Shown in pieces: positions 16,575 through 16,955 of a stretch of DNA of 16,955 nucleotides; position 1 is the first letter of the stretch, and every line of letters begins with the position of its first letter. The stretch spans positions 1 to 16,955 of the forward strand of contig DAOVOB010000005.1 in assembly GCA_030629925.1 (NCBI GenBank), read 5' to 3'. Position numbers and translations under genes: made by a program. The DNA is from Fidelibacterota bacterium. GTDB taxonomy: Bacteria; Fidelibacterota; Fidelibacteria; Fidelibacterales; Fidelibacteraceae. Under the pieces are notes generated by a model. The model did no database searches. It saw only the letters and a list, made by a program, of their open reading frames with translations, and was not told the origin of the DNA.

Positions 16575-16955
16575 TTAGATCAATTCTCTAATATTCCGAA
16601 TGATTTTGTAGATATCACAAATGCTTGATTTTGTTTGATGAGTTTTATTGTGTTCTTCTAATTTAATACTATTCTGAATTGCCTCATCAAGTCTATCGTT
16701 TAATAAATTTGGTAAATTTTTAAATCTGTAATATTTTTCACTTTTATCATAATCTGAGATTTCTTTTTTTAAATCCTTTATTAATTCTTTGTATTTAGAA
16801 TAGGGCCTATAGCTTTTGTTGAAGTGCAATAATAGCCATAGCTCGAAACAGGGAAAAACCCTTGCCACATTAATCTTTTTATCTTTAGCCTTTTTAAGTG
16901 CTTCTTGATAATTATCTGGATTTTCATTTTCTTTATCCATGTCAAAAATGCACCA
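16575..16955 (-). CDS. RloB-like protein, C-terminal part only
   Basis: The frame is open to the right edge and continues upstream of the internal ATG at 16940: the five codons beyond it give WCIFD, so the 127 codons seen begin WCIFDMDKENENPDNY. This is the RloB pattern, a w-x-v-x-D-x-D acidic motif of a Toprim-like core, then a helix and the hallmark ARVFPCFELWLLLHFNK, close to the family's v-a-x-S-x-P-c-F-E-x-W-L-L-L-H-F. The rest is lysine-rich and helical (KYKELIKDLKKEI and further), as expected for the C-terminal half. RloB genes occur in restriction and abortive-infection loci, usually beside an RloA-type ATPase; that partner would lie beyond 16955. A short AT-rich, Lys/Asn-rich composition unlike the metabolic genes hints at transfer. 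The stop codon is followed by a good terminator. Confidence 0.75.
   Translation of the reverse strand, partial: WCIFDMDKENENPDNYQEALKKAKDKKINVARVFPCFELWLLLHFNKSYRPYSKYKELIKDLKKEISDYDKSEKYYRFKNLPNLLNDRLDEAIQNSIKLEEHNKTHQTKSSICDIYKIIRNIRELI

Noticed and set aside
16575..16940. Complete 121-residue protein starting at the ATG at 16940
   Set aside because: The reading frame continues upstream to the edge with residues (WCIFD) that belong to the RloB acidic motif, and no ribosome binding site precedes the ATG.

Overview
The window is a 17 kb piece of bacterial chromosome of modest GC content (about 40% by eye). Its genes are closely packed and mostly have clear AAGGAG-type ribosome binding sites. 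A DciA-gyrB-gyrA start, strong Shine-Dalgarno sites (unlike Bacteroidota), a YggS/SSB/DUF2225 neighbourhood and an amino-acid-fermentation gene set would fit an uncultured anaerobe of the wider FCB assemblage, for example Cloacimonadota. That placement is an inference from gene content, not proven.

Left edge (1-534): a minus-strand gene that runs off the window encodes a transglutaminase-like domain with Ser where the catalytic Cys is expected. It faces away from the main operon across a 177-nt region rich in symmetric elements. One of these is a perfect 10-bp-arm hairpin that ends exactly at the start codon of the first operon gene.

Main plus-strand operon (535-12232): eleven or twelve genes with gaps of 0-42 nt and several overlaps. 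The order is a DciA-like (DUF721) helicase-loader protein, gyrB, gyrA (probable TTG start), a YggS/PLPBP protein, a small protein carrying a purine-nucleoside-phosphorylase signature, ssb, a DUF2225 zinc-ribbon/TPR-like protein, an eIF2B/sugar-phosphate-isomerase-fold protein, a CPBP membrane protease, an MgtE Mg2+ channel, a DUF3108-like exported protein and an unrecognised exported protein. The first half is replication and topology; the second half is cofactor and ion homeostasis plus envelope proteins. No terminator is seen inside it.

Convergent junction (12233-12562): an inverted repeat with 30-nt imperfect arms, a probable bidirectional terminator, and a short stretch of 7-bp-phased repeats that overlaps the stop codon of the next gene.

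Minus-strand metabolic pair (12563-15529): a class I/II aminotransferase followed by an ATP-type PEP carboxykinase homologue. Across a 419-nt AT-rich divergent promoter region lies a plus-strand single-domain asparaginase (15949-16458). Together these could take Asn to Asp to oxaloacetate to PEP, in line with an amino-acid-fermenting life style. The substrate of the aminotransferase is not shown by the sequence.

Right edge (16459-16955): back-to-back intrinsic terminators, the first built from 7-bp-phased repeats, then the C-terminal part of a minus-strand RloB-like gene. RloB is a family linked to phage defence and restriction loci, so a defence locus may begin just outside the window. I found no tRNA, rRNA, CRISPR array, insertion sequence or clear origin.
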